Positions 11,536-22,257 of a stretch of 64,000 nt of DNA are shown here, piece after piece (the first letter of the stretch is position 1; each line of letters begins with the position of its first letter). The notes under the pieces were generated by a model. It was not told the DNA's origin and did no database searches. It saw nothing but the letters and a program-made list of their open reading frames with translations. Source of the stretch: Megaleporinus macrocephalus (taxonomy: Eukaryota > Chordata > Actinopteri > Characiformes > Anostomidae); NCBI GenBank assembly GCA_021613375.1, contig CM038716.1, forward strand, positions 10,570,397-10,634,396, written 5' to 3'. Made by a program: the position numbers and the translations under genes.

Positions 11536-12242
11536 CAGTCCGCAGGTGAGTTGGAGGAGAGGAGGCAGTCCCCAGGTGAGTTGGAGGAGAGGAGGCACTC
11601 CCCAGGTGAGTTGGAGGAAAAGAGGCAGTTGCCAGGTGAGTTGGCGGAGAGCAGGCATTTCCCAGGTGTGGAGAGAAGGCAGTCCTCAGGTGAGTTGGAG
11701 GAGAGGAGGCACTCCCCAGGTGAGTTGGAGGAGAGGAGGCAGTCACTAGGTGAGTTGGAGGAGAGGAGGCAGTAACCAGTTGTGAAGAAGAGGAGGCAGT
11801 TGCCAGGTGAGTTGGCAGAGAGGAAGCACTCCCCAGGTGAGTTGTTGGAGAGGAGGCAGTTGCCAGGTGAGCTGGATGAGAGGAAGCAGGCCCTACGTGA
11901 GTTTGAGGAGAGGAGGCACTACCCAGGTGAGTTGTATGAGAGGAGGCAGTCACCAGGTGAGTTGGAGGAGAGGAGGCAGTCACCAGGTGAGTTGTATGAG
12001 AGGAGGCAGTCACCAGGTGAGTTGGAGGAGAGGAGGCAGTCGCCAGGTGAGTTGGAGGAGATGAGGTAGTAACCAGGTTTGGAGAAGAGGAGGCAGTCAC
12101 TAGGTGAGTTGGAGGAGAGGAGGCACTCCCCAGGTGAGTTGGAGGAGGGAAGGCAGTCACCGGGTGAGTTGGAGAAGAGAAGGCAGTCACCAGGTGAGTT
12201 GGAGGAGAGGAGGCACTGCCCAGGTGAGTTGGAGGAGAGGAG
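11536..12242. repeat. 30-bp minisatellite nested in the 43-bp array, about 23 units
   Basis: The unit is CAGGTGAGTTGGAGGAGAGG followed by AGGCAGTCAC or a close variant. It is inserted between two blocks of the 43-bp repeat. Because 30 is divisible by three, both strands show open frames (ELEERRQSPG forward; THLGSASSPP reverse); these are array artefacts. The same unit forms the larger array at 13206-15550. Confidence 0.9.
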
Positions 12243-12525
12243 ATATGAGAAGGTGGTCTGAGGTTAATAACACAGTGGGTGGGTGATATGAGAAGGTGGT
12301 CTGAGGTTAATAACACAGTGCGTGGATGATATGAGAAGGTGGTCTGAGGTTAATAACACAGTGGGTGGGTGATATGAGAAGGTGGTCTGAGGTTAATAAC
12401 ACAGTGCGTGGATGATATGAGAAGGTGGTCTGAGGTATATAACACAGTGGGTGGGTTATATGAGAAGGTGGTCTGAGGTTAATAACACAGTGGGTGGGTG
12501 ATATGAGAAGGTGGTCTGAGGTTAC
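12243..12525. repeat. 43-bp minisatellite, right block, about 6-7 units
   Basis: Resumes with GATATGAGAAGGTGGTCTGA and the same 43-bp unit as 11154-11535, with GTGCGTGGATG variants. The 30-bp array is therefore nested between two parts of one original array. Confidence 0.9.
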
Positions 12526-12675
12526 TTATGGAGACATGTTTAATTACTCTGTACTCTCGGAAGGTGTAGACGGTTCAGTAATGAAAAACTATAAAAGTAC
12601 TGAAGCGTATCAGTACCTGCACAGTGGGAAGGTGGGCGTGTCCTCCTACACACAGACGGTGAGTTTATATTTCTG
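12526..12675 (+). pseudogene. Transposon-borne protein remnant
   Basis: A frame running out of the last 43-bp unit encodes VTYGDMFNYSVLSEGVDGSV and then MKNYKSTEAYQYLHSGKVG, ending near a GGTGAGTT donor-like site. The Y.D.FNY ... KNYKS.EAY ... GKV pattern resembles the N-terminal region of uncharacterised proteins multiplied in fish genomes by mobile elements, some with SWIM or YqaJ-like domains. That assignment is from memory. Only about 45 residues remain, so it is a fragment. Confidence 0.35.
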
Positions 12676-12812
12676 AAAGCCGGTTAAACCCAAGTCAAGG
12701 AAAGGGTTCCGGGACTGGAATGCTAATTTTATACAAATCGATATCGGATTATTCAAATGAAGATCAATTTGAATCGAAAAATCTATTTTTTAAACACACC
12801 CCTATAGGTAAC

Positions 12813-13205
12813 CCTGGAGTGCAGGCTTGGTGGGCCCGGAGACTGCACAGGGCACATTTTAGCCACACTTCCTTTGGATTCGAGTTGCCAAATGACTCCA
12901 TACAGACAACACAGAAGTTTTCATCGTCCTTTTTCGTTGGCTTGCCTTCCTAAGATACTCTTTCTTGCATGTTTTGCCTCCTCTTCTTGGTTCTTCTTCC
13001 ATCAGTGCTTTCTTCATTGGTGTATCGGTGAGTATTTCAGACCGCCTCGTCTTCCTGATTCTGCTCAGCTGTCTTCCTTGGCCCTGCTTTTGGAAACGGG
13101 CGAATAGCCAAAGGACTGGACGCCTGACCTCAAGACAAGCCCCATTTGCCTGGCTCTTCTGGAGCACAGGACATGGTGGCATCATGAACTGCATAGGAGC
13201 CAGAA
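12813..13205 (-). other. Unique spacer between the two 30-bp arrays
   Basis: Non-repetitive DNA with an open minus-strand frame of about 110 residues rich in Lys, Arg and Glu, continuous with the array translation. No domain is recognised. CAAATGACTCCATACAG and AACCAGGTAGGATGG mark its edges. It could be another transposon fragment. Confidence 0.3.
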
Positions 13206-15552
13206 GTAACCAGGTAGGATGGAGGAGAGGAAGCAGTTGCCAAGTGAGCTGGATGAGAGGAAGCAGTTGCCAGGTGAGTTGGAGGAGAGGAGGCACTCCC
13301 CAGGTGAGCTGGATAAGAGGAAGAAGTCGCCAGGTGAGTTTGAGGAGAGTAGGCAGTTGCCTGGTCAGTTGAAGGAGATGAGGCAGTAACCAGGTGTGGA
13401 GAAGAGGAGGCAGTTGCCAGGTGAGTTGACGGAGAGGAGGCACTCCCCAGGTGAGTTGGAGGAGAGGAGGCAGTTGCCAGGTGAGTTGGCAGAGAGCAGG
13501 CACTTCCCAGGTGTGGAGAAGAGGCAGTCCCCAGGTGAGTTGGCGGAGAGCAGGCACTTCCCAGGTGAGTTGGAGGAGAGAAAGCAGTCACCGGGTGAGT
13601 TAGAGAAGAGAAGGCAGTCACCAGGTGAGTTGGAGGAGAGGAGGCACTCCCCAGGTGAGTTGGAGGAGAGGAGGCACTCCCCAGGTGAGTTGGAGGAGAG
13701 GAGGCACTCCCCAGGTGTGGAGAAGAGGCAGTCCCCAGGTGAGCTGGAGGAGAGGAGGCACTCCCCAGGTGAGTAGAAGGAGAGGAGGCAGTCACTAGGT
13801 AAGTTGGAGGAGAGGAGGCACTCCCCAGGTGAGTTGGAGGAGAGAAGGAAGTCACTAGGTAAGTTGGAGGAGAGGAGGCACTCCCCAGGTGAGTTGGAGG
13901 AGAGGAGGCACTCCCCAGGTGAGTTGGAGGAGAGGAGGCAGTACCCAGGTGTGGAGAAGAGGCACTCCTCAGATGAGTTGGAGGAGATGAGGCAGTAACC
14001 GGGTGTGGAGAAGAGGAGGCAGTTGCCAGGTGAGTTGACGGAGAGGAGGCACTCCCTAGATTAGTTGGTGGAGAGAAGGCACCCCTCAGGTGAGTTTGAG
14101 GAGAGGAGGCACTACCCAGGTGAGTTGTATGAGAGGAGGCAGTCACCAGGTGAGTTGGAGGAGAGGAGGCAGTCACCAGGTGAGTTGGAGGAGAGGAGGC
14201 AGTCGCCAGGTGAGTTGGAGGAGATGAGACACTCCCCAGGTGAGTTGTATGAGAGGAGGCAGTCACCAGGTGAGTTGGAGGAGAGAAGGAAGTCACTAGG
14301 TAAGTTTGAGGAGAGGAGGCACTCCCCAGGTGAGTTGGAGGAGATGAGGCACGCCCCAGGTGAGTTGGAGGAGAGAAGGAAGTCACTAGGTAAGTTGGAG
14401 GAGATGAGGCACTCCCCAGGTGAGTTGGAGGAGAGGAGGCAGTCACTAGGTGAGTTGGAGGAGAGGAGGCAGTAACCAGTTGTGAAGAAGAGGAGGCAGT
14501 TGCCAGGTGAGTTGGCAGAGAGGAGGCACTCCCCAGGTGAGTTGTTAGAGAGGACACAGTTGCCAGGTGAGCTGGATGAGAGGAAGCAGGCCCTACGTGA
14601 GTTTGAGGAGGGGAGGCACTCCCCAGGTGAGTTGTATGAGAGGAGGCAGTCACCAGGTGAGTTGGAGGAGAGGAGGCAGTCGCCAGGTAAGTTGGAGGAG
14701 AGGAGGCAGTCACCAGGTAAGTTGGAGAAAAGAAGGCAGTCACCAGGTGAGTGGGAGGAGAGGCTGCACTCCCCAGGTGAGTTGGAGGTGAGGAGGCAGT
14801 ACCCAGGTGTGGAGAAGAGGCACTCCTCAGATGAGTTGGAGGAGATGAGGCAGTAACCGGGTGTGGAGAAGAGGAGGCAGTTGCCAGGTTGACGGAGAGG
14901 AGGCACTCCCCAGGTGAGTTGGAGGAGAGAAGGAAGTCACTAGGTAAGTTGGAGGAGAGGAGGCACTCCCCAGGTGAGTTGGAGGAGATGAGGCACTCCC
15001 CAGGTGAGTTGGAGGAGAGGAGGCACTCCCCAGGTAAGTAGGAGGAGAGGAGGCACTCCCCAGGTGAGTAGGAGGAGAGGAGGCACTCCCCAGGTGAGTA
15101 GGAGGAGAGGAGGCAGTCACTAGGTGAGTTGGAGGAAAGGAGGCACTCCCCAGGTGAGTAGGAGGAGAGGAGGCACTCCCCAGGTGAGTAGGAGGAGAAG
15201 AGGCAGTCACTAGGTGAGTTGGAGGAAAGGAGGCACTCCCCAGGTGAGTAGGAGGAGAGGAGGCAGTCACTAGGTGAGTTGGAGGAAAGGAGGCACTCCC
15301 CAGGTGAGTAGGAGGAGAGGAGGCACTCCCCAGGTGAGTAGGAGGAGAGGAGGCAGTCACTAGGTGAGTTGGAGGAAAGGAGGCACTCCCCAGGTGAGTA
15401 GGAGGAGAGGAGGCAGTCACTAGGTGAGTTGGAGGAAAGGAGGCACTCCCCAGGTGAGTAGGAGGAGAGGAGGCACTCCCCAGATGAGTAGGAGGAGAGG
15501 AGGCACTCCCCAGGTGAGTAGGAGGAGAGGAGGCAGTCACTAGGTGAGTTGG
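13206..15552. repeat. Main 30-bp minisatellite, about 78 units, each with a 5' splice-site motif
   Basis: Same unit as 11536-12242. The left half is heterogeneous (GTTGGAGG, GTTGACGG, GTTGTATG, GTGTGGAG variants). The right half (15030-15550) is homogenised into alternating GTGAGTAGG/GTGAGTTGG units. Nearly every unit contains CAGGTGAGT or CAGGTAAGT, the vertebrate 5' splice-site consensus, in plus orientation. The G-rich strand carries repeated GGAGGAGAGGAGG tracts. Open frames of up to 537 residues result from the 30-base period. Confidence 0.9.
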
Positions 15553-15689
15553 ATGTTTACATGTGGAATAAAACAAAGCTCAGAGTATGCGATCACACCC
15601 AGGTCACATAGTTCAGGTCTGATGTTAGCAGCTAAACCGAGTCTGTCATAAATCTTGATTTAATTGTAAAACCTCACTCACAGGTATCA

Positions 15690-16030
15690 GGTACAATGAA
15701 AAAAGCGAAGACCCTAGAACTGACCCTCGTGGTACCCCACAGGAAATATTACATTTTCATGATAAATCGCTTCCTAGCGAAACCACAAACTCTCAGCGCT
15801 CAAGAAAGTGGAATCTTGTGATCAACAGTATCAAAACCTGGACTAAGATCCAATAAGACCAGAATAGAAGGACTTTGAGTTTGAGGTCATTGATAACACA
15901 AACCAATGCTCCCTCAGTACTCCAGTTAGAATACAAACCTGATTGAAACTCCTCATATAACTTGTTTGATATTAGAAGCATTTAGTTGTTTGTAAACAAC
16001 TTTTATGAAGATCAAACTTAAGTAAGGAAT
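15690..16030 (-). mobile_element. LINE reverse-transcriptase fragment (CR1/L2/Rex1-like)
   Basis: On the minus strand the upstream end reads FQSGLYSNWSTEGALVCVIN, the FQSGF..NHSTETALV..ND block. It is followed by a decayed LD..AAFDTVDH region (LLITRFHFLER at its end) and a CGVPQGSVLGP-type block at 15715-15742. Much of the palm domain between these blocks is missing or frameshifted. It is a clear dead non-LTR retrotransposon relic. Confidence 0.75.
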
Positions 16031-16419
16031 CTTAGAAATTGGTCTAAAATGACTATAGGAATTCTTCTCTTGTTGTAAACTTGTAATCACAATTAGTCAC
16101 GTATGTAATACATTGTATTTGCTACAGTTTACATTGTTGAGCGTGTTCTTTCCATAATCTCGAGTGTTCAAACGCACGCATGAGAGATTTTAGACAAAAA
16201 GATAAGAAGACGAAAACAACACAGTTACATAACTGTACATGGGAAACAAAGATATGTGGTGAATGGAAATGACGCATGTCACGGGAGTATCGTTGAGGAA
16301 TGCAGTCCGGCCTCTAGAGCAAGCATCGACAGATCTTAATTACAGTCTTTCAAGTTCAGGTTCTCATGAAAGAGAAAGTAGTTGGACGAGAAAGTTAACC
16401 CTTTGAAATGACCTGGTCA
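16031..16419. other. Non-repetitive interval
   Basis: AT-rich DNA without a recognisable gene or repeat. Confidence 0.35.
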
Positions 16420-16720
16420 AGTATAGTCCCAAGTGTAGACAAACTCAATCAGCTTGATACCACACAAACAGTTATAGTACTTCATGTCTGTATGGGACGC
16501 ATCCAATAAACATTCCCAGTGCTGGTGAAGAAAGTACGTGAACCCTCGGATTTAATATCTGGTCCTTTGGCGTTTTCAGTAGCTGCCCATTCTACAGAAC
16601 TGCTGTAGAATTCTTCGGATGTCTGGTGTGAACAACTCTCTTGAGGTCCTTCCACAGCATCTCTATTGGATTCAGACCCGGAGTGGCTACTCCAGAGATT
16701 CGGGAGGATTTCTGATGGAT
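16420..16720. mobile_element. Decayed DNA-transposon-like fish repeat, copy A
   Basis: Shares the ordered blocks GTCCCAAGT.TAGACAAACTC, AAGAAAGTACGTGAACC, CAGAACTGCTGTAG, GGATGTCTGGTGTGAACAAC and CCACAGCATCTCTATTGGAT with 37797-38275. It resembles a widespread fish Tc1-like repeat and lacks coding potential. Confidence 0.5.
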
Positions 16721-17175
16721 CGACTCATGTCAGTCTCGAGTTTGGGCCGGTTGGATGGGAAAAATAATTTTCACACTTATCTGTCACTTATCTAATCTTC
16801 TTATCCATTCATTCTCCATTCATCTGACAGCACAGCCCCTACATTGCAGTAGAATAGGTGGGTTCTACCATCTGAGGGAATTCACCCCTCCTAAATGTTT
16901 AAGTTGGTTTCGCCCATGAGTCGTCTTTTCTGGAGCGATAAAATTAAATATAGCAACAGAATAGTGCCAAGCGTCAGTCGGTGGTCATGGAGATGCGATG
17001 CCAACTTAGTGTAGTTTATTTTGTAGAGCCCAATACACACCATTAATCACACATATCCAGTTTCAATCTGAAAATAATAAACATAATTTAAACATAGTGG
17101 GATATAATAATAGCCGAACTCATTAATGGAATGTTTTTGTAGAGTCGGAGCAGCAACCCCCTTCCAATGCTACTG
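16721..17175. other. Non-repetitive interval
   Basis: Intergenic DNA with no supported feature. Confidence 0.35.
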
Positions 17176-17762
17176 ATCCTATAACAGTGCCATGTTTAAA
17201 GTCACTGAGCTCTTCAGTTCAACACTTTCTACTGTAGTGGTTGTCTGAGATCACACCATGTTTTATTTTATACACCTGAAAATTAGAAAGGTGTCCACAT
17301 ACTTTTGACCATATACTGCATTGCACCATTGCTTGTTGTCATGGTTGGTTGAAACAACGAAAAATCAAAACCAAAATTGATAGATTACCGCAGTAAAAAG
17401 AGTGTAACAGTGATCAATTCTGCTTGTAACAAAGGCCCTAGAACTGACCCTTGTGGTACCCCACAGGGAATATTACATTTTTTTGATAAGTAGCTTCCCA
17501 GTTAAACCACAAACTGTCTATCTGTTAAATATGACTTAAACCATCTATACCTGTGTCTAAGAGGCCGACCCAGCGTGACCAACCAACCATGACAAGAAGC
17601 AATGGTACAGTGCAGTATATGGTCAAAAGTATGTGGACATCCTTCTAATTGACAGGTAAAATAATAATAAAATAAAACATGGTATGATCTCAGACATCCA
17701 CTAGAGTAGAATGTGTTGTACTGAAGAGCTCAGTGACTTTAAACATGGCACTGTTATAGGAT
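17176..17762. mobile_element. Large inverted repeat of two Tc1/mariner-like ends
   Basis: The left arm at 17176-17351 is the reverse complement of the right arm at 17580-17762 with a few mismatches and small indels. The arms run from CCTATAACAGTGCCATG to CATGGTTGGTT and include TGTCCACATACTTTTGACC, a motif typical of short fish Tc1/mariner-like elements. The loop of about 230 bases holds a LINE fragment. The structure is either a long-TIR MITE or two elements inserted in opposite orientation. Confidence 0.65.
17440..17570 (-). mobile_element. LINE fragment with the GVPQGS.LGP block
   Basis: The minus strand reads CGVPQGSVLGP at 17445-17465, the motif before the YADD box in CR1/L2-type reverse transcriptases. 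It lies inside the loop of the inverted repeat. Confidence 0.65.
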
Positions 17763-17929
17763 GCTAGGAAGTCAGTTCTCCCTGCTAGATGTTCCTGAAG
17801 AAGACGTTGTCTAGAAGGTCAGCAAAACGAGTGCCATGTTAATGGCACTTTCACAGCAAGTTAAAAAAATGCTTCTAATATCAAACAAGTTATACAAGTT
17901 ATATAAAAGGTTTGCATTCTAACTGTAGT

Positions 17930-18062
17930 AGCACAACAGCACTGGTTTGGGTTGTAAATAACCTTAGCCTCAGTGCTGATGTACAAAATCCTTATATTCT
18001 GGTCTCATTGGATCTTAGAGCAGCTTTTGATACTGTTAATACTGTTTAATACTGTTTTTCTA
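17930..18062 (+). mobile_element. LINE reverse-transcriptase fragment, plus strand
   Basis: Reads ILVSLDLRAAFDTVN on the plus strand, the LVLLDLSAAFDTVD palm motif of non-LTR reverse transcriptases. A minus-strand GVPQGSVLGP-like fragment follows within about 70 bases (18098-18130), so two oppositely oriented pieces are joined here. Confidence 0.65.
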
Positions 18063-18130
18063 ATCCACTGTCTTGAATGCTAGGTCGGCCTCTCAGACAC
18101 AGGCCCTAGAACTGACCCTTGTGGTACTCG

Positions 18131-18950
18131 GTTTCAGGTGGTACTGGTACCAGTTTTATTTGGCTGGCCAATAAAATCAAAGTTTTAAAATTATTATCAA
18201 ATTATTTGTCAGAAATTGTAAATTTTGTAAAAAATAATATAAAATAAGCCGCACAACGTCACACACTTTCATGCTTTCATCATCCTGGGGACATTCGGTC
18301 CCCACAAAGACTGAAAAACATACGCCCACACACGCATACACACACAGGACAAAGCCAGCGCAAACAGTGATGAGATACGCACTGCTTACTGCCATAACCG
18401 TTGGTTCCCATGGCGCTCGTTGGTGTAGCCCATTTATGGAGTTGGTGTGGACGGGAAGCTCCGTTATTCCCACAGTTGTCCGGGTCCGGTTCCTCCTTTA
18501 TGCGTCCATCAAGATCTGCGCTCCTGGTTACCGATGAGATTGTATTCCTTTTTTTTTTTGTTTTGAGGCAGAAACGTAGCGTCGGCTATTTGTTTAGTCC
18601 GAAAACAAACGGTACAGTGTCCAGCGGTGCTCGACTCGTGGCGTCCGCTGCTCTATGGCCCCTGCTTGCTTTTGGTTTGTGGTTTTAGGAGTTAATGTTT
18701 GACGACGTGGAACCCTCTTCAAAACCGGAGTGATTGATCTAGTGCTGGTAAAGTGGGTTAGAGTCCGTGTGGTCGGGGGTGGGGACGCTCTAAATAAAAC
18801 ATGGGCTACTGCGGAGGTGTGGAAAGCCTTGCCACTATCACAGCAGAGTGGTCCGGCTAAGGAATGCCATTAAAAGTGATCGTTTGTTTAAAGTCAAACG
18901 CTCAGCTTTGATCTTTGGCTCTTATTGAGTCAACATTGAAGCACAGAAGA
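18131..18950. other. Non-repetitive interval with a dispersed palindrome
   Basis: Contains GGGGACATTCGGTCCCC at 18287-18303, a member of a dispersed palindromic motif, and several open frames of 60-98 residues without recognisable domains. CpG content is locally higher at 18400-18700. No gene is called. Confidence 0.35.
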
Positions 18951-20330
18951 AAGTTTTAGGGTCTGGCTTCAAGCCCAAGTTCAGCCCAAGTTTCTCAGAG
19001 TTCCTCTTCCTTGCCCTGCTTTAGTGGTCCACACTTCTCAAGATGAAGTTATGAAAGCTTAACTTTGGTAGAAGGACCACCCCAAACCTTCTTCTCCCCA
19101 TCAATACAAGCCCTATATAAACTACTCCTCTGCCCCTCACCTTCTTGTGATGAACCTCCAGTAAGGCCCCTCAATAATTTATCATGCTACTTTATCTACT
19201 TTGGGCATTTCTCTGGACATGCGTTCAGAACCGGTTCAGCTTCTATGACCTCCTGTTAGGGACCCCCAGAACACACAATCCAACTCCTTAGATGATGGTC
19301 CTCCAGGCATATACCATAGCTACATTCATCCATCAAATCAATGACCTGAGGCTGGCAAACTTGCATCTCTATAAGGTAGAACTTTTAGAGTCTGGCTTCA
19401 AGTCTCAGCACCTGAAGCCACCAAGAGTTCCCTTTACTTGCCCTGCCTTAGTGGTCCGCACTTGGCAAGATGAAACTATGAAATAGCTTAACTTTGGTAG
19501 AAGGACCACCCCAAATCTTCTCCTCCCCATCAATACAAGCCCTATATAAACTACTCCTCTGCCCCTCCCCTTCTCGTGATGAAATCAAAGTCACCATCCA
19601 GTCTATTTGAACTTCCACTATGGCCCCTCAGTCTCAAGCTTTTTCCCAGAATGCTTCGCCATCAGACCCACTTTTCATCACCGAATCTGGTCAATCATCA
19701 TATCATGCCACTGGATCTACTCTGAACATCTCTCGGGACATGCGTTCAGAACCGGTTCAGCTTCTATGACCTCCCGTTAGGGACCCCCAGACCACACAGT
19801 CCAACTCCTTGGATGACGGTCCCTCCAGGCATACCTCACATACATTCATTCACTAAATCAATGACCTGAGGCTGGCAAACTTGCGTCTCTATAATCTAGA
19901 ACTTTTAGAGTCTGGCTTCAAGTCTCAGCACCTGAAGCCACCTAGAGATCCCCTTCCTTGCCCTGCCTTAGTGGTCCGCACTTGGCAAGATGAAACTATG
20001 AAATAGCTTAACTTTGGTAGAAGGACCACCTGAAATCATCTTCTCCCCATCATTAAGTGTCGTATATAAACTACTCCCTCACCTTCTCGTGATGAAATCA
20101 CAGTCACCACCTGGTCCATATGATAACCCTCAATCTAAAGCTTTTTCCCAGAATGCTTTACCAACAGACCCGCTTTTCATCACTGAATCAGGTCAGATCA
20201 TGCCACCAGATCTACTCTGAGCATTTCTCGGGACAGATATAAGGAATCAATGCAGGTTCCATGACCTCCTGTCAGGGACCCCCAGACTCCAGCTGAAGGT
20301 TCTCAGAGTTCCCCTTCCTTGTCCTGCCGC
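18951..20330. repeat. Three tandem copies of a 0.43-0.52-kb repeat
   Basis: Copies start at about 18951, 19381 and 19901, each near TTTTAGGGTCTGGCTTCAAG or TTTTAGAGTCTGGCTTCAAG. Shared blocks include GGTAGAAGGACCACC, CTATATAAACTACTCC, TTCCCAGAATGCTT and GACCTCC.GT.AGGGACCCCC. The middle copy is fullest; the others have internal deletions. No conserved frame runs through them. Confidence 0.85.
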
Positions 20331-20377
20331 CCTTAGCAAATACACACTACTTCCATTCACAGCATTTACTAGAGCGA

Positions 20378-20490
20378 CTGTACACAGGTAGGTGAAGGTA
20401 GTGTTACAGTTTACCTGTACACAGGTAGGTGAAGGTAGTGATACAGTTTACCTGTACACAGGTAGGTGAGAATAGTGATACAGTTTACAG
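20378..20490. repeat. 37-bp tandem repeat, 3 units
   Basis: TACACAGGTAGGTGAAGGTA followed by GTGTTACAGTTTACCTG repeats at a 37-base spacing, with the third copy diverged. Confidence 0.8.
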
Positions 20491-20878
20491 ATAAAGGGAA
20501 TGTTAGAAGTCTTGCCAAGCACTTTGATATAGTGTAAGGTGGTTCTCCAGATACCAGGAACCCCAGTGTACAGCATGGAGGGCAGCAGTATAACCAACTA
20601 CAAGTCATACACTTATACATCACTGAATGGGACGCCCGCTGGAGGGGACTGGTGAGGAGTGGCACCTCCAGGAAAGAGATGGAGGCTGGTGAAAGCCAAT
20701 GGAGACAACCTTTGGCAAGAGGAGGCTTGAGGTGGCCGGTCAGGTCACCGATGTCTCTACCAGCTCAGGTCTCTCAACTGCATAGGTGAAGTCCCAGTGG
20801 GCAGCATGGAGAGCAGGAGGTGGCTGCTGTTGGTCCCCAGTGCAGGAGTTGCTGCGGAGGGCAAGCATGGGGTCCTGG
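20491..20878. other. Non-repetitive interval
   Basis: Mixed-composition DNA, weakly similar in places to retrotransposon-like sequence (ACTTGTAGTTGGTTATACTG on the minus strand). No confident feature. Confidence 0.3.
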
Positions 20879-21865
20879 GGTCTCTCTATTTTGCTGTCCC
20901 TCGCTGTTTCTCTCTCCCTCTTGTTGTCTAAATATCTATCTCTTCCTCTTTCTTTCCTCTCTCTCTCTCTATCTTTCTCTTTTTCTGTCTCTTCCAATAT
21001 CTCTCTCTCTCTTGTCTTTCTCTCTCTGTCTCATCTCTCTCCTTTTCTCTTCAACCTCTCTCTCCTCTCTCTCTCTCTTTCTCTCTCTCTTTCCCTCTAC
21101 CTCTCCCTCTTGCTCTCCCCTCTCTCTCTCCCCCCAGCCCTCTCTTTCTATCTCTCTCTCTATCTTTCTCTTTTTCTGTCTCTTCCAATATCTCTCTCTC
21201 TTGTCTTTCTCTCTCTGTCTCATCTCTCTCCTTTCTTTTCTCTTCAACCGCTCTCTCCTCTCTCTCTCTCTCCCTTTCTCTCTCTCCTTCCCGCTACCTC
21301 TCCCTCTTGCTCTCCCCTCTCTCTCTCCCCCTAGCCCTCTCTTTCTATCTCTCTCTCTATCTTTCTCTTTTTATTTCTCTTCTAATATATCTCTCTCTCT
21401 TGTCTTTCTCTGTCTCATCTCTCTCCTTTTCTCTTCAACCGCTCTCTCCTCTCTCTCGCTCTCTCTCTCTTTCCCTCTAGCTCTCCCTCTCGCTCTCCCC
21501 TCTCTCTCTCACCCCTAGCCCTCTCTCTCTATCTTTCTCTTTTTCTGTCTCTTCCAATATCTCTCTCTCTTGTCTTTCTCTCTGTCTCATCTCTCTCCTT
21601 CCTTTTCTCTTCCTCTCTCTCCACTCTCTCTCTCTCTCTCTCTCTTATCTCTGTCACCCTCTCTCTCCCTTTCTCTCTCTCTTTCCCTCTACCTCTCCCC
21701 CTGTCTCTGTCCCTCCTAGCCCTCTCTTTCTCTCCCTCTCTCTGTCTCTCTCTCTCTTTCTCTCTTATCTTTGTCACCCTCGCTCTCGCTTTCTCTCCCT
21801 CTTTCCCTCTACCTCTCACTCTCCCCCTGTCTCTCTCTCTCTCTCTCTCTCTGTGTCTCCCCCCA
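20879..21865. repeat. CT-rich polypyrimidine tract
   Basis: About 1 kb of TCTC/CCCTCT repeats with a longer-range period of roughly 200 bases (TCTTCCAATATCTCTCTCTC and CTTGCTCTCCCCTCTC recur about four times). Open frames of Leu/Ser or Arg/Glu runs are composition artefacts. Confidence 0.9.
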
Positions 21866-22255
21866 CCCCCGTCTTTGCCAGACCCTTTACAAGAGCTCTG
21901 CGGTTGTCATGGCAACCTCAAGCTTTGAGTGGCTGCTGAAAGCTTCCTGTGTCGTCGCCTCGTCAGTCGCTTCTTCTTTCTCTGCTTCTTCTACCGACAA
22001 CCTGTTCTTCTCCTTCTGGTCCTCCTTCTTCTCCTCTTCTCTCACATGGACGTGTTAAAGGGGCCGGAGGATCACAGGGGACAGGGGGACGTGGACAAGC
22101 GGAGTAGGTGAGTTTGGCCTGCTGTGGCCCTCTGTCTCTGCTAGCCGCTCCACAGTCCACCCGCTAGACAGCCGCAGGACGGCCATCACACACCACACAC
22201 ACGGCAACGCTGCTCAGGAACAACAAACTGAGATCCGCAGCAGCAGCGTTACAGG
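21866..22255. other. GC-richer unique interval
   Basis: Unique sequence with GGTCCTCCTTCTTCTCCTC and CAGCAGCAGCG. Short open frames show no recognisable domain. Nothing supported. Confidence 0.35.
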
Positions 22256-22257
22256 CA

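Larger units (their letters stand above)
10811..12806. mobile_element. Candidate DNA transposon with internal minisatellites
   Basis: The left end TAGGGCTGGGTATCACC and the right end AAACACACCCCTATA are imperfect inverted repeats. Both ends carry ATTCGATT/AATCGAAA-rich subterminal sequence, as in a fish element known to me by its GGGCTGGGTATC end. The six bases GGTAAC occur immediately outside both ends (10805-10810 and 12807-12812), consistent with a target-site duplication. Inside lie a left unique part with a plausible 5' coding start, 43-bp and 30-bp tandem arrays, and a short protein remnant near the right end. Superfamily is not assigned. Confidence 0.45.

Noticed and set aside
11154..12525. 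Centromeric satellite
   Set aside because: Blocks are short and locally bounded by a transposon-like insertion; nothing points to a centromere.
13130..14743. 537-residue open frame on the minus strand (THLGSASSPP repeats)
   Set aside because: It follows the 30-bp array exactly. A period divisible by three keeps any stop-free frame open; neighbouring frames on both strands show the same effect.
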